64,000 nt of DNA, taken from positions 1,364,001 through 1,428,000 of the forward strand of contig NZ_VOUX01000033.1 in the NCBI RefSeq assembly GCF_008011855.1, given 5' to 3'. The position numbers and the translations under genes are program-made. Of this stretch, positions 1 to 9,240 are shown piece by piece. The notes under the pieces are model-generated. The model searched no databases, was not told the origin of the DNA, and saw nothing but the letters and a program-made list of their open reading frames with translations. This DNA comes from Serratia bockelmannii (GTDB lineage: Bacteria > Pseudomonadota > Gammaproteobacteria > Enterobacterales > Enterobacteriaceae). Each line of letters starts with the position of its first letter. Within the stretch, counting starts at the first letter, position 1.

Positions 1-589
1 CGTTCAGCTCCCGCACCTGATCCAGACGCATCGTCGGATCTTCCTTGGTATCGAGATGTGCGTTGAACAGGGTGATCGGCGCCGGGAACTCCGGCACGTC
101 AACTTTGGCACTGAAGGCGATGCGCTGTTCGCGCTGGCCGGACGGCAACGGATAGATCACGGCGTCGTGCAGCGGATACTTCGAGAGAAACGCCAGGCCA
201 TATTCACCGCCGTCGAAATCGATCGCCCGGCCAAACACCGCCTGCATGCCGGTCAGCTTCGCCAGTTCCGCCGCCTGATCGACGCGCCCGCTGCGGGCGG
301 TGAGTTTATCCACCTCCTGCAGCGCCACCACGTCGACGTTCATCGCGCGAATCGCCTTGGCGATGGCGGTCATGTCGCTGACCTTGCCGGCGGCGATATT
401 GAAGCTGGCGACGCGGATCTTCGGCGCCTGCTCCAGCTCGTAGGTTTTGTTCTTCAGGCCGCCCAACGCGCTGGCCACTTCGCGGCTGTTGGCGTTGCTG
501 TTGGCATGCCCGGTATCGGCGGACGCCCAGGCGCTGTGAGAGATGCCCAGGGACAGTAAAGTGATAAGCAGAGCGTGACCGGTGTGCAT
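1..589 (-). CDS. Endonuclease/exonuclease/phosphatase family protein, secreted (C-terminus cut by window edge)
   Basis: The reading frame starts at an ATG at 589 and runs off the left edge, so about 196 residues are visible. The first ~23 residues look like a signal peptide (hydrophobic core LLITLLSLGI, then Ala-rich AWASA), so the product is probably exported. The mature part has the fold's hallmarks: RVASFNIAAG (Asn of the active site), ALQEVD (metal-binding Glu) and FNAHLDTK (catalytic His region). The family is Mg-dependent phosphodiesterases such as DNase I-like and sphingomyelinase-like enzymes. The substrate cannot be told from this fragment. AGGAG-like sequence (tcaaggagaattc read on the minus strand) precedes the ATG. 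Confidence 0.85.
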   Translation of the reverse strand, partial: MHTGHALLITLLSLGISHSAWASADTGHANSNANSREVASALGGLKNKTYELEQAPKIRVASFNIAAGKVSDMTAIAKAIRAMNVDVVALQEVDKLTARSGRVDQAAELAKLTGMQAVFGRAIDFDGGEYGLAFLSKYPLHDAVIYPLPSGQREQRIAFSAKVDVPEFPAPITLFNAHLDTKEDPTMRLDQVRELN

Positions 590-806
590 GAATTCTCCTT
601 GAGGGACAGATAAGTGTTATGTAGGCGCTTCCCGGCCCACAGCTAACACCGATTTTGCCGCAGAAACCTGCGACTATTTCCTAGTTGCACCGCTATTTTT
701 CGTTTCTGCGCGATGCTTCGCATTCTGGCGGTTTACGCATTGCGCCGTTGGACAATCGGCTGATTTCGTTTTAAAACCGGTAGATTGCCAACCGCGAGGA
801 GTTCCG

Positions 807-2054
807 ATGACCAGCCCTATTGCCGAACAGCTTACCGAACGTTTCTTCCGCTATCTGGCGGTGACCAGCCAGAGCGACGCCGCCGCAACCGCCCTGCCCA
901 GCACGCCGGGGCAGCATGAGATGGCGCAACTGTTGGCGGACGAGCTGCACCGGCTCGGCCTGGCCGAGGTGCAGATAGACGAACACGCTACCGTCACCGC
1001 CCGCAAGCCCGGCACCCAACCCGGCGCGCCGCGCATCGGCTTCATCACGCATATCGACACCGTGGACGTCGGCCTGTCGCCCGAGATTCATCCGCAGCGC
1101 CTGCGCTTCACCGGCGAGGATTTATGCCTGAACGCCGAGCAGGACATCTGGCTGCGTACCGCCGAGCATCCGGAGATCCTGCCCTACCGGAACGAAGAGA
1201 TCCTGTTCAGCGACGGCACCAGCGTGCTGGGCGCCGACAATAAGGCGGCGGTCACCGTGGTGATGACGCTGCTGGCCAACCTGACCGCGGCCGATCGCCA
1301 CGGCGATATCGTGGTGGCGTTCGTACCGGACGAAGAAATCGGCCTGCGCGGCGCCAAGGCGCTGGATCTGCAGCGTTTCCCCGTCGATTTCGCCTACACC
1401 ATCGACTGCTGCGAGCTGGGCGAAGTGGTGTACGAGAATTTCAACGCGGCGTCGGCGGAGATCCGCATCGAGGGGGTGACTGCCCACCCGATGTCGGCGA
1501 AAAACGTGTTAATCAACCCGATACGCATCGCCAACGACATCATCAACCGATTCGACGTGCAGGATACTCCGGAACACACCGACGGGCGCGAGGGCTATTT
1601 CTGGTTCACGGATCTGGCCGCCAATGCCAATCAGGCGACGCTGAAGGTGTCGATTCGAGACTTCGATAGCGCAACCTTCGAGGCGCGTAAAGCTCGCCTT
1701 GAGGAGACGGTGCGTCAGGTGGCGGCCAACTATCCGCGCGCCAACGTCAGCTGCAGCATCAGCGACATTTACAGCAACATCAGCAACGCCATCGGCGAAG
1801 ATCGGCGCGCCATCGATCTGATCTTCGGCGCCCTTGCCGCCCACGGCATCCCGCCGAAGGTGATCCCGATGCGCGGCGGCACCGACGGCGCGGCGCTCTC
1901 CAGCCGCGGCATCCTGACGCCCAATTACTTCACCGGCGCGCATAACTTCCACTCGCGCTTCGAGTTTTTACCCGTCAGCGCCTTCGTGAAATCCTACCAG
2001 GTGACCCGCAGCATTTGCCTGTTGGCCGCCCGGCAGAGCGGTAATCAGAGTTAG
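807..2054 (+). CDS. pepT: Peptidase T (tripeptide aminopeptidase)
   Basis: 415 residues, close to the usual ~410 of PepT. This cytosolic M20 zinc peptidase removes the N-terminal residue from tripeptides. Di-zinc ligands and catalytic residues are visible: THIDT (His82, Asp84), GADNKAAV (bridging Asp144), PDEEIG (catalytic Glu176 and ligand Glu177) and a C-terminal GAHNFHSR ligand segment. The lid-domain motif VTAHPMSAKN is present. The ATG at 807 follows a good ribosome site (gaggag, 7 nt upstream). The gene is monocistronic: the next gene (ybiR) is convergent and its end overlaps this stop by 4 nt. Confidence 0.96.
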   Translation: MTSPIAEQLTERFFRYLAVTSQSDAAATALPSTPGQHEMAQLLADELHRLGLAEVQIDEHATVTARKPGTQPGAPRIGFITHIDTVDVGLSPEIHPQRLRFTGEDLCLNAEQDIWLRTAEHPEILPYRNEEILFSDGTSVLGADNKAAVTVVMTLLANLTAADRHGDIVVAFVPDEEIGLRGAKALDLQRFPVDFAYTIDCCELGEVVYENFNAASAEIRIEGVTAHPMSAKNVLINPIRIANDIINRFDVQDTPEHTDGREGYFWFTDLAANANQATLKVSIRDFDSATFEARKARLEETVRQVAANYPRANVSCSISDIYSNISNAIGEDRRAIDLIFGALAAHGIPPKVIPMRGGTDGAALSSRGILTPNYFTGAHNFHSRFEFLPVSAFVKSYQVTRSICLLAARQSGNQS

Positions 2055-3163
2055 CTCAACAGCCAGCCGACCAGCGCAGCCCACGCCAGCAGCGGCAGCG
2101 AGTAATAGTGGAAGCGCAACCAGATCTTGCGCTCCCCCGCCATGCGCAGCGCAATCAGGTTGGCGAGCGATCCGATGGCCAACCCGAAGCCACCGGCGTT
2201 AACCGCATACGCCAGCTGCGGGCTGGAAGGCACATAGTTGAGCAACAAAATGGTGGCCGGCACGTTACTGACGATCTGCGACAGCCCAACCCCCAACGCA
2301 TACACGCTCCCCTCGCTCAGCCCGGCGATGGCGGCAAATGCCGGCTGAAGCGGCGGCAAGCGGGTAAACAGGCCGACATCGATGAACATGGCGGCGAACA
2401 CGAAAATCAGACTCCAGTCGATCTGCAACAGTACCCGGCGCGCCAGCAGCAAGAAACCGGCGAACACCGCCAGCAGCCCGTACAACGGCAGATCGAAATC
2501 AAGACACAGCAGGAAAACTGCATACAGCCCTACGCAGCTCAGCAACAGCGGCCGCTGGTACGGATACCCCTCGGTATTCGGCGTTTTCACGATGTCGCGC
2601 GCCGGGAAGCTGAACCAGGTCAGCGCCAGCAGGCTCAACATCATTGCGGCGCCAAACGGCGCCATCTGGCCGATGAAACCGAGGAAAGAGAGGCCGGAGC
2701 GGCTCCACAGCAGGATATTTTGCGGGTTGCCGATCGGCGTCAGCAACGAACCGGCGTTCACCGCCAGCGCCTGGAAGATGATCAAGCGGCCAACCGGCAG
2801 CGCCGACAGCTTTTTCAGCGTGATGGTGAGCGGAATGACGATAAACAGCGCCACGTCGTTGGTCAGAAACGACGACAGCAGCGCGGCGGAAAACACCAGG
2901 AACAGCGCTAGCCGTCGTTCGCTGTGCAAGCGGTTGATAATCTTGCGGCCGACAAAATCGAAGTAGCCGCTAACCTCAACGCCTTTGGTCAGCAGCATCA
3001 GCCCCAGCAGGGTGATGAGGGTACGGCCGTCGATAAAGCCGCCCAACGCCGCCAATGGCTGCGGATGAAAGACGAACATCGCCACGCCGGCCAGCAGCAA
3101 TACATGCAAGAAGCGATCTTTGACAAAGGGATGGATAAGCCGGGAAATGGCGGTTGCACTCAT
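2051..3163 (-). CDS. ybiR: YbiR-type SLC13/ArsB-like inner-membrane transporter
   Basis: 370 residues, almost entirely hydrophobic helices (about 10-11 TM segments), with strong similarity in memory to E. coli YbiR (372 aa). Shared signatures include the LLTKGVEVSGYFD stretch, LTNDVALFIVIPLT and NAGSLLTPIGNPQNI. The NxTP-like GNPQN and TNDVA motifs are typical of the Na+/anion (CitT/ArsB) superfamily, but the substrate is unknown. The gene is convergent with pepT and divergent from apbE, with a ~150-bp shared promoter region. Confidence 0.9.
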   Translation of the reverse strand: MSATAISRLIHPFVKDRFLHVLLLAGVAMFVFHPQPLAALGGFIDGRTLITLLGLMLLTKGVEVSGYFDFVGRKIINRLHSERRLALFLVFSAALLSSFLTNDVALFIVIPLTITLKKLSALPVGRLIIFQALAVNAGSLLTPIGNPQNILLWSRSGLSFLGFIGQMAPFGAAMMLSLLALTWFSFPARDIVKTPNTEGYPYQRPLLLSCVGLYAVFLLCLDFDLPLYGLLAVFAGFLLLARRVLLQIDWSLIFVFAAMFIDVGLFTRLPPLQPAFAAIAGLSEGSVYALGVGLSQIVSNVPATILLLNYVPSSPQLAYAVNAGGFGLAIGSLANLIALRMAGERKIWLRFHYYSLPLLAWAALVGWLLS

Positions 3164-3317
3164 GGTGGCAGCTTGAAACCTCAGCGAAAAGCATGAGCGA
3201 GACGTTAGCTCAGGCGCAGCCGCAACGCCAGCAAAATGCTATTTTACCTTTATCCGCTTTCCATTTGCCGCGCTTTACTTTATTTGTAGCGGCTTTCTCG
3301 TTTTCAAAGGACATGTT

Positions 3318-4349
3318 ATGGCTTCCCTGTTCGCCAAAGGGGCGTTGCTCAGCGCCTTATGCGCCCTGCTCGCCGCCTGCGACGATGCAGCCTCTCGCCC
3401 GCAAATCGATATCGACGGCAAGACCATGGGCACCTTCTACAGCGTTAAGGTCAGCGGTGACGTCGCGATCGGCAAACAAGAGTTGCAGCGGCAGATCGAC
3501 ACGGTGCTCGAACGGGCCAACGACGATATCTCTACCTACCGCGCCGATTCGGTGCTGTCGCGGTTTAACCGCAGCGCCAACCTCGAGCCGCAGCCTATCC
3601 CGCGCGGCATGGCGGACATCGTGTTGATGGCCCAGCGTATCGGCCGCGATACCGGCGGCGCCATGGACATCACCGTCGGCCCGCTGGTGAACCTGTGGGG
3701 GTTCGGCCCAGACAAGCATCCGGTCAAGGTGCCGGAACAGGCGCAGATCGACGCGGCGAAGCAGAACACCGGCCTGCAGCACCTGAAGCTGATCAGCGAC
3801 AGTCGCGGGGAGTGGCTGCAAAAAGATCTCCCGGGCATGTATGTCGATCTCTCGACGCTGGGCGAAGGCTATGGCGCGGATGAGTTGGTGCGCCTGATGA
3901 ACCGTCACGGCATTACCAACTACCTGGTATCGGTCGGTGGCGCGGTCTCTTCACGCGGCGTCAACGGCCAGGGCAAACCCTGGCGGGTAGCGATCCAAAA
4001 GCCGACCGATCGTGAAAATGCGGTGCAGGCGCTGGTGGATCTGCACGGTTACGGCATCAGCACCGCCGGCAGCTACCGCAACTACTTTGAACAAAACGGC
4101 CAGCGCTACTCCCATGTCATCGATCCGACCACCGGCAGGCCGATCAACCACCGGCTGGTTTCCGCCACGGTGATCGCCCCCACTGCGCTCGAGGCCGACG
4201 GCTGGGATACCGGCTTGATGGTGCTGGGCCCGGAGAAAGCGTTGCAGCTCGCCGAAGAGAAAGGGCTGGCGGTCTACCTGATCAGCAAAACCGACGACGG
4301 TTTCAGCGCCGTGATGACGCCGCAATTCAAAGCGTTTTTGGTGCAGTGA
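3318..4349 (+). CDS. apbE: FAD:protein FMN transferase (flavin transferase lipoprotein)
   Basis: 343 residues, the normal ApbE length. A lipoprotein signal with lipobox LAAC (Cys21) places it in the periplasm, membrane-anchored. It transfers FMN from FAD to Ser/Thr of target proteins such as Na+-NQR and Rnf subunits, with Mg2+. Family motifs seen: GKTMGTFYS near the N-terminus, AMDITVGPLVNLWGFG in the middle, VDLSTLGEGYGAD, SVGGAVSSRG, and the metal-binding GWDTGLMVLG near the end. The ATG at 3318 has aaggac upstream. The gene ends at a strong bidirectional terminator. Confidence 0.95.
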   Translation: MASLFAKGALLSALCALLAACDDAASRPQIDIDGKTMGTFYSVKVSGDVAIGKQELQRQIDTVLERANDDISTYRADSVLSRFNRSANLEPQPIPRGMADIVLMAQRIGRDTGGAMDITVGPLVNLWGFGPDKHPVKVPEQAQIDAAKQNTGLQHLKLISDSRGEWLQKDLPGMYVDLSTLGEGYGADELVRLMNRHGITNYLVSVGGAVSSRGVNGQGKPWRVAIQKPTDRENAVQALVDLHGYGISTAGSYRNYFEQNGQRYSHVIDPTTGRPINHRLVSATVIAPTALEADGWDTGLMVLGPEKALQLAEEKGLAVYLISKTDDGFSAVMTPQFKAFLVQ

Positions 4350-4356
4350 GATAAAA

Positions 4357-4382
4357 AAGCCCGGCGCGCAATGGCCGGGCTT
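4357..4382. terminator. Bidirectional intrinsic terminator between apbE and the small lipoprotein gene
   Basis: The stem AAGCCCGGC / GCCGGGCTT encloses a short loop. It has an A-run to the left, which is a U-run for minus-strand transcripts, and TTATT to the right. It lies between two convergent genes and can serve both. Confidence 0.85.
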
Positions 4383-4400
4383 ATTCCTGTTCCGCGCCGA

Positions 4401-4622
4401 TCACTTGGTCAGCGCGATGATACCGAGGGTCAGACCGGCAACCGCCGCCGCGCCGCCGGCGATCGCGCCCGCGGTTTCCCAGTTATCCTGAGTGGTGCCC
4501 TTCATACAGGTGTTGGTGTGCACCAGACGCCCCTGGTCATCGTAGACCGGCACGCAGGGAGAATCGGTGGCGCATCCGGCCAACACGGCCGACAGTAACC
4601 CAACCGCAATTAACTTTTTCAT
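4401..4622 (-). CDS. Small predicted outer-membrane lipoprotein, unknown function
   Basis: 73 residues. The N-terminus MKKLIAVGLLSAVLAGC is a textbook lipoprotein signal with lipobox LAGC (Cys17). Asp is not at +2 (the residue is Ala), which suggests outer-membrane sorting. The mature part is ~56 residues with two further Cys (CVPVYDD and TNTCMKG), possibly a disulphide, and ends in a Gly/Ala-rich hydrophobic stretch (AGAIAGGAAAVAGLTLGIIAL) that could insert in a membrane. That glycine-zipper-like tail resembles small stress lipoproteins. I do not recognise a named family. The RBS gaggc lies upstream of the ATG. It is transcribed alone. Confidence 0.75.
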   Translation of the reverse strand: MKKLIAVGLLSAVLAGCATDSPCVPVYDDQGRLVHTNTCMKGTTQDNWETAGAIAGGAAAVAGLTLGIIALTK

Positions 4623-4784
4623 ACTTCTTGCCTCAATGTTCGATCACTTTAGAAAGCTACGCCGAGCGATAATCACGCTACCTGGCTATTGTATGCCCAA
4701 CGCGTGTAATGGCGAGGTAATGATGTGTCAGGGGATGTGATTTGGGAAAACTCCGAGCGCTCGCCCGGCGGGCTTTGAGCAGTA

Positions 4785-4808
4785 AAAAGCCCGCGAAAAC
4801 GCGGGCTT
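4785..4808 (-). terminator. fabB intrinsic terminator
   Basis: Stem AGCCCGCG / CGCGGGCT with an AAAA loop. On the minus strand it is followed by a U-run (from the AAAAA at 4785-4789). It lies 27 nt past the fabB stop. Confidence 0.85.
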
Positions 4809-4834
4809 GATAGCGAAGTGACGCGCCGGCGGAA

Positions 4835-6055
4835 TTATTTCGCCAATTTGCGCATCACCAGGGTGGCGTTGGTGCCGCCGAAACCGAAGCTGTTGGACAT
4901 CACGGTGGTCAGCTCGCGCTGAGTCGGCTGGGTCACGATGTTCATGCCGGCCGCCTGCTCATCCAGGGTTTCGATGTTAATGCTCGGCGCGATAAAGCCG
5001 TGCTCCAGCATCAGCAGGCTGTAAATCGCTTCCTGCACGCCCGCGGCGCCCAGCGAGTGACCGGTCATCGCCTTGGTGGAGGAGATGGCCGGGGTATTGT
5101 CACCGAACACTTCACGAATAGCGCCCAGCTCTTTCACGTCGCCTACCGGCGTAGAGGTGCCGTGCACGTTGATGTAGTCGATCGGCGCATCCAGATCCTG
5201 CATCGCCATCTTCATGCAGCGCACTGCGCCTTCGCCCGAAGGGGCAACCATGTCGGCACCGTCGGAAGTCGCGCCGTAGCCAACGATTTCTGCGTAGATG
5301 TGCGCACCGCGCGCCAGCGCGTGCTCCAGTTCTTCAACCACCACCATGCCGCCGCCGCCGGCGATGACGAAACCGTCACGATCGGCGTCGTAGGTGCGGG
5401 AGGCTTTTTCCGGCGTGTCGTTGTACTTAGTGGACAGCGCGCCCATCGCGTCGAACTCGCAGGCCATTTCCCAGCACAGCTCTTCACCGCCGCCGGCGAA
5501 CACGATGTCCTGTTTGCCCAACTGAATTTGCTCAACCGCGTTGCCGATGCAGTGCGCGGAGGTCGCGCAAGCGGAGCTGATGGAGTAGTTCACGCCATGG
5601 ATTTTGAACGGCGTTGCCAGGCAGGCGGAAACGCCGGAAGCCATGGCTTTGGTCACCACGTACGGGCCAACCGCTTTCAGGCCGCGCGGGCTGCGCATCG
5701 CATCGGCGCCGAACACCTGGAAGCGCGGAGAACCGCCGCCGGAACCGGCAATCAGGCCTACACGCGGGTTGTTTTGATACTCTTCTTCCTTCAGGCCGGA
5801 AGATGCGATCGCTTCTTGCATCGCCAGGAAGGCATAAATGGAAGCATCGCTCATGAAACGCACTGCCTTGCGGTCGATCAGGCCGGTCGTGTCGAGCTTA
5901 ACTTGCCCCCATACGTGACTACGCATGCCGGAATCTTTCAGCTCCTGGGAGAAAGTGATCCCAGAACGTCCTTCCTGCAGGCTTGCCAGGACCTCCTGCT
6001 GGTTATTACCAATGCTGGAGACAACTCCCAGGCCAGTAATCACTGCACGTTTCAT
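4835..6055 (-). CDS. fabB: 3-oxoacyl-[ACP] synthase I (beta-ketoacyl-ACP synthase I)
   Basis: 406 residues, identical in length to E. coli FabB. This cytosolic condensing enzyme extends acyl-ACP with malonyl-ACP and is specifically needed for unsaturated fatty acids. The Cys-His-His triad is visible: Cys163 in SSACATSAH, His in [11 protein letters not shown] and His in TGHSLGAAG. The KxMTGHS lysine and the C-terminal [10 protein letters not shown] motif are also present. It is transcribed alone. The leader carries FabR- and FadR-type sites (listed separately), matching the known dual control (FabR repression, FadR activation) in E. coli. Confidence 0.97.
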   Translation of the reverse strand: MKRAVITGLGVVSSIGNNQQEVLASLQEGRSGITFSQELKDSGMRSHVWGQVKLDTTGLIDRKAVRFMSDASIYAFLAMQEAIASSGLKEEEYQNNPRVGLIAGSGGGSPRFQVFGADAMRSPRGLKAVGPYVVTKAMASGVSACLATPFKIHGVNYSISSACATSAHCIGNAVEQIQLGKQDIVFAGGGEELCWEMACEFDAMGALSTKYNDTPEKASRTYDADRDGFVIAGGGGMVVVEELEHALARGAHIYAEIVGYGATSDGADMVAPSGEGAVRCMKMAMQDLDAPIDYINVHGTSTPVGDVKELGAIREVFGDNTPAISSTKAMTGHSLGAAGVQEAIYSLLMLEHGFIAPSINIETLDEQAAGMNIVTQPTQRELTTVMSNSFGFGGTNATLVMRKLAK

Positions 6056-6102
6056 TCAATACCTCTTCCACTATTTACCTACGGGATTTTGCATCGCACT
6101 TT

Positions 6103-6120
6103 AGCGTACAGATGTAAGCC
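6103..6120 (-). promoter_or_regulatory. Probable FabR-binding site at the fabB promoter
   Basis: The sequence AGCGTACAGATGTAAGCC is a near-palindrome of the type AGCGTACA-NN-TGTACGCT known for FabR at fabA/fabB. It lies ~50 bp upstream of the fabB start, adjacent to the FadR-like site in the same order as in E. coli. The match to the known motif is from memory. Confidence 0.65.
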
Positions 6121-6121
6121 G

Positions 6122-6138
6122 AACAAGTCCGATCAGCG
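6122..6138 (-). promoter_or_regulatory. Probable FadR-binding site (activator) at fabB
   Basis: Read on the minus strand, CTGATCGGACTTGTT matches the FadR dyad (CTGGTNCGACCAG-like) with the conserved TG..C.GAC core. It sits just upstream of the FabR-like site. In E. coli FadR activates fabB from this position. Confidence 0.65.
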
Positions 6139-6225
6139 TTTTTCAGCTTTATTGTTGTCCAGTTTGCGCCGGGGCGCCAGCGCCGTTAGAATTCGCGGCA
6201 TCCCTTGAATTTCGAGCCATTGACC

Positions 6226-8247
6226 GTGAATCACGCCCCCATCCAAACCGCAACGCTAACCTGGAACGAACAGGGTACACCTGTTTCGAAACAGTTTGAT
6301 GACGTCTATTTTTCCAATCAGGATGGGCTGGAAGAAACCCGCTACGTCTTCCTGCACGGCAATCGGCTGCCGCAACGTTTCGCCACCCACCCGCGTCCGT
6401 TGTTGGTGGTGGCGGAAACCGGGTTCGGCACCGGGCTCAATTTCCTCACGCTGTGGCAGGCCTTCGCCGGCTTCCGCCAGGCCGAGCCGGACGCCGCGCT
6501 GCAACGCCTGCACTTTATCAGCTTCGAAAAATTCCCCCTGCAGCAGGCTGACCTGGCGGCGGCGCATGCGCGCTGGCCGGAGCTGGCGCCTTATGCCGAC
6601 GAGCTGCGCGCCCAATGGCCGCTGCCGCTACCGGGCTGCCATCGTCTGTTGCTGGCCGAAGGCCGCATTACGCTCGATCTGTGGTTCGGCGACGTCAACG
6701 ACCTGCTGCCGCAGTTTGACGCCAGCATGAATAACCAGGTGGATGCCTGGTTCCTCGACGGTTTCGCGCCGGCAAAAAATCCCGACATGTGGACCGATCA
6801 ACTGTTCGCCGCCATGGCGCGTTTCGCCCGGCCAGGAGGCAGCTTCGCCACCTTTACCGCCGCCGGCTTTGTGCGCCGTGGCTTGCAACAGGCCGGTTTT
6901 CAGGTCAACCGCTGCAAAGGCTTCGGCCAAAAGCGTGAGATGCTCGCCGGCGAGCTCCCGGCCGATGCGCAGCCCGCCGCACATCCGGCGCCCTGGTATC
7001 GGCGCCCGGCGGCGGACAACACCGCCGACATCGCCCTGATCGGCGGCGGCGTCGCCAGCGCGCTCACCGCGCTGGCCTTGCTGCGGCGCGGTGCCACCGT
7101 CACGCTGTACTGCGCCGATGAGCAGGCGGCGGAGGGGGCATCCGGCAATCGCCAGGGGGCGATTTATCCGTTGCTGAACGGCAGCGGCGACGCGCTGGAG
7201 AGCTTCTTCAGCGCCGCGTTTCCCTTCGCCCGCCGCCAGTACGACGCGCTGTTGCAACAAGGCGTCGCCTTTGATCATCAGTGGTGCGGCGTCAGCCAGT
7301 TGGCCTATGACGACAAGAGCGGCGCTAAGATCGCCAATATGCTGAAAACCGACTGGCCGCAGGCCTTGGCGATGGCGGCCGACCGCGAGACGCTCAGCGG
7401 ACTGTGCGGCGTCGATACCGGCTTCGGCGGCATCACCTATCCCCAAGGCGGTTGGCTCTGTCCGGCCGAGCTGACGCGCGGCGCTCTCGCGCTGGCGCAG
7501 CGCCAGGGCTTGGTCTGCCACTACCGGCACGATGCACAGAGGCTGACGCAGGAAGAAAACGGCTGGCGCATCGACTTCGCCCACGGCGAAAGCCGCAGCC
7601 ATGCGACGGTGATCCTGGCCAATGGCCATCGGCTGGCCGAACTGGCGCCGACGGAAGCCCTGCCGCTGTATTCGGTACGCGGACAGGTGTCGCATATCCC
7701 AAGCTCGCCGGCCCTCGGTCAATTGAAACAGGTCTTGTGTTACGACGGCTACCTGACGCCGGTTAATGCCAACAACGGCCACCACTGCATTGGCGCCAGC
7801 TACCAGCGCGGCGACATCACCACCGACTACCGCGAGCAGGAGCAACAGGAAAACCGTGAACGCCTGCTGCGCTGCCTGCCGGAGCAGGCCTGGCCGCAGC
7901 AAGTGGACGTCAGCGCTCATCAGGCGCGCTGCGGCGTGCGCAGCGCCACCCGCGATCATTTGCCGATGGTCGGCGCGCTGCCGGACTATCAGGCCACGTT
8001 GACGCAGTATCAGGATTTGCAGCGGCAGAACCAGCGCGGCGAAACCGTCGCCAATGCGCCGGTCTATCCCGGCCTGTTCGCTATCGGTGGGTTGGGATCG
8101 CGCGGGCTGTGTTCGGCGCCGCTGGCGGCGGAAATTCTGGCGGCGCAGCTGTTCGGCGAACCGTTACCGGGCGACGCGCGCCTGCTGGCGGCGTTGAATC
8201 CGAATCGAATGTGGGTGCGAAAGTTACTGAAAGGACGTGCGGTTTAA
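6226..8247 (+). CDS. mnmC: Bifunctional tRNA 5-methylaminomethyl-2-thiouridine biosynthesis protein MnmC
   Basis: About 673 residues from a GTG at 6226. I chose this start over the upstream in-frame TTG at 6205 because it aligns with the known E. coli N-terminus (MKHYSIQPA... versus VNHAPIQTA...). The N-terminal half is the SAM-dependent methyltransferase MnmC2 ([29 protein letters not shown]). The C-terminal half is the FAD-dependent MnmC1 ([18 protein letters not shown] dinucleotide fold, [13 protein letters not shown], and [12 protein letters not shown] near the end). Together they convert cmnm5s2U34 through nm5s2U to mnm5s2U in tRNA. It is divergent from fabB and shares the ~170-bp promoter region. 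Confidence 0.95.
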   Translation: MNHAPIQTATLTWNEQGTPVSKQFDDVYFSNQDGLEETRYVFLHGNRLPQRFATHPRPLLVVAETGFGTGLNFLTLWQAFAGFRQAEPDAALQRLHFISFEKFPLQQADLAAAHARWPELAPYADELRAQWPLPLPGCHRLLLAEGRITLDLWFGDVNDLLPQFDASMNNQVDAWFLDGFAPAKNPDMWTDQLFAAMARFARPGGSFATFTAAGFVRRGLQQAGFQVNRCKGFGQKREMLAGELPADAQPAAHPAPWYRRPAADNTADIALIGGGVASALTALALLRRGATVTLYCADEQAAEGASGNRQGAIYPLLNGSGDALESFFSAAFPFARRQYDALLQQGVAFDHQWCGVSQLAYDDKSGAKIANMLKTDWPQALAMAADRETLSGLCGVDTGFGGITYPQGGWLCPAELTRGALALAQRQGLVCHYRHDAQRLTQEENGWRIDFAHGESRSHATVILANGHRLAELAPTEALPLYSVRGQVSHIPSSPALGQLKQVLCYDGYLTPVNANNGHHCIGASYQRGDITTDYREQEQQENRERLLRCLPEQAWPQQVDVSAHQARCGVRSATRDHLPMVGALPDYQATLTQYQDLQRQNQRGETVANAPVYPGLFAIGGLGSRGLCSAPLAAEILAAQLFGEPLPGDARLLAALNPNRMWVRKLLKGRAV

Positions 8248-8288
8248 TTCATGGATGAGGGGCGCGGCGACGCGCCCCGGCATGGCGG

Positions 8289-8570
8289 TCAGGCGGCTGG
8301 GGTGGCAGCCTGATAGAGGTTTTCCCACATGCCGCGCACCAAAATCTGATCCGGCGGCGAGAGTTCCCCAGCGGCGATCGCCTTGTGCAGGCTCTCTTCC
8401 ACCCGCGCTTTCAGCGCTTCGGCAGTATGCTCGCCCTGCTCTTCCGCTTCGGCCACCGCCAGCGTCAGATGACCGCGCAGGTAGCCACCGGCAAACAGTT
8501 CATCATCGCTGGCGTGCTCTACCATGTCATCAATCAGCGCCAAAATGCGCGCTTCAAATTCTGCGATCAT
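8289..8570 (-). CDS. yfcL: YfcL family protein
   Basis: 93 residues from the ATG at 8570. A TTG one codon earlier is less likely because the aggaa RBS is better spaced to the ATG and E. coli YfcL also begins MIAEFE. It is a small soluble acidic protein of unknown function. Recognisable family segments are [16 protein letters not shown] and [18 protein letters not shown]. It follows epmC on the minus strand (33 nt apart) and is probably cotranscribed with it, as in E. coli. Confidence 0.88.
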   Translation of the reverse strand: MIAEFEARILALIDDMVEHASDDELFAGGYLRGHLTLAVAEAEEQGEHTAEALKARVEESLHKAIAAGELSPPDQILVRGMWENLYQAATPAA

Positions 8571-8602
8571 CAAATTTCCTCATTAAATAACGGGCTGTGG
8601 CG

Positions 8603-9160
8603 TCAGTTGAGATCTTCCGGATACGGAAAATGCTCGGCCGCCAGCGGTGGCGTATTGTAGAACGATTGCAACGCCTGAATAAAGCGCGCAGGCCGTGTGG
8701 GTATTCCCTGCTCCAGTAGCATCAATACCCGGGCGCGCACCTTGCGCTGGAACGCGATGCGATCCGGCTCGCAGTCGCCGTTCAGGTTGTCGCAGCTGAC
8801 GTTGAACGGGAAACCGGCCGCCACGCAGAACATCCATTCCAGCGCCTGCGGTTTGATCTCCACCGCTTCGAATTCACTCTGGGTTTGCGCGTCGCGCCCG
8901 TCCGGGCAATACCAGTAACCGAAGTCCACCAGTTGGCGGCGCGCTTCACCGGCGATGCACCAGTGCGAGATTTCATGCAGGCCGCTGGCGTAGAAGCCGT
9001 GGGCGAACACGATGCGGTGATACGGCAATTCGTCGTCGGCCGGCAGGTAGATAGGTTCGTCGTCGCCCTTCACCAGGCGGGTGTTGTAGTCATCGCTGAA
9101 GCACCGATTGAAGATCTCGATCAGCTGCTCATAGTGATGGCGGGTCTGCATGTCTGACAT
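8603..9160 (-). CDS. epmC: Elongation factor P hydroxylase
   Basis: 185 residues. EpmC (YfcM) hydroxylates the beta-lysylated lysine of EF-P, the last step of the EpmA/EpmB/EpmC modification that helps EF-P relieve polyproline stalling. The HEISHW segment (His62, Glu63, His66) provides likely iron ligands, and the family signatures FAHGFYASGLHEISHW and DFGYWYCPDGR are present. The gene has its own promoter (a perfect TATAAT 33 nt upstream on the minus strand) and is likely followed by yfcL. Confidence 0.93.
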   Translation of the reverse strand: MSDMQTRHHYEQLIEIFNRCFSDDYNTRLVKGDDEPIYLPADDELPYHRIVFAHGFYASGLHEISHWCIAGEARRQLVDFGYWYCPDGRDAQTQSEFEAVEIKPQALEWMFCVAAGFPFNVSCDNLNGDCEPDRIAFQRKVRARVLMLLEQGIPTRPARFIQALQSFYNTPPLAAEHFPYPEDLN

Positions 9161-9192
9161 AAAAACTCTATAACCACAAAAATAAAGAGGCC

Positions 9193-9198
9193 ATTATA
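9193..9198 (-). promoter_or_regulatory. Probable -10 element for epmC
   Basis: On the minus strand this reads TATAAT, preceded by CGGG. It lies 33 nt upstream of the epmC ATG, in the yfcA-epmC gap. Confidence 0.5.
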
Positions 9199-9240
9199 CC
9201 CGATAAGACAGGGCGCGTAAGCAACGCCCCCTCTTCATCT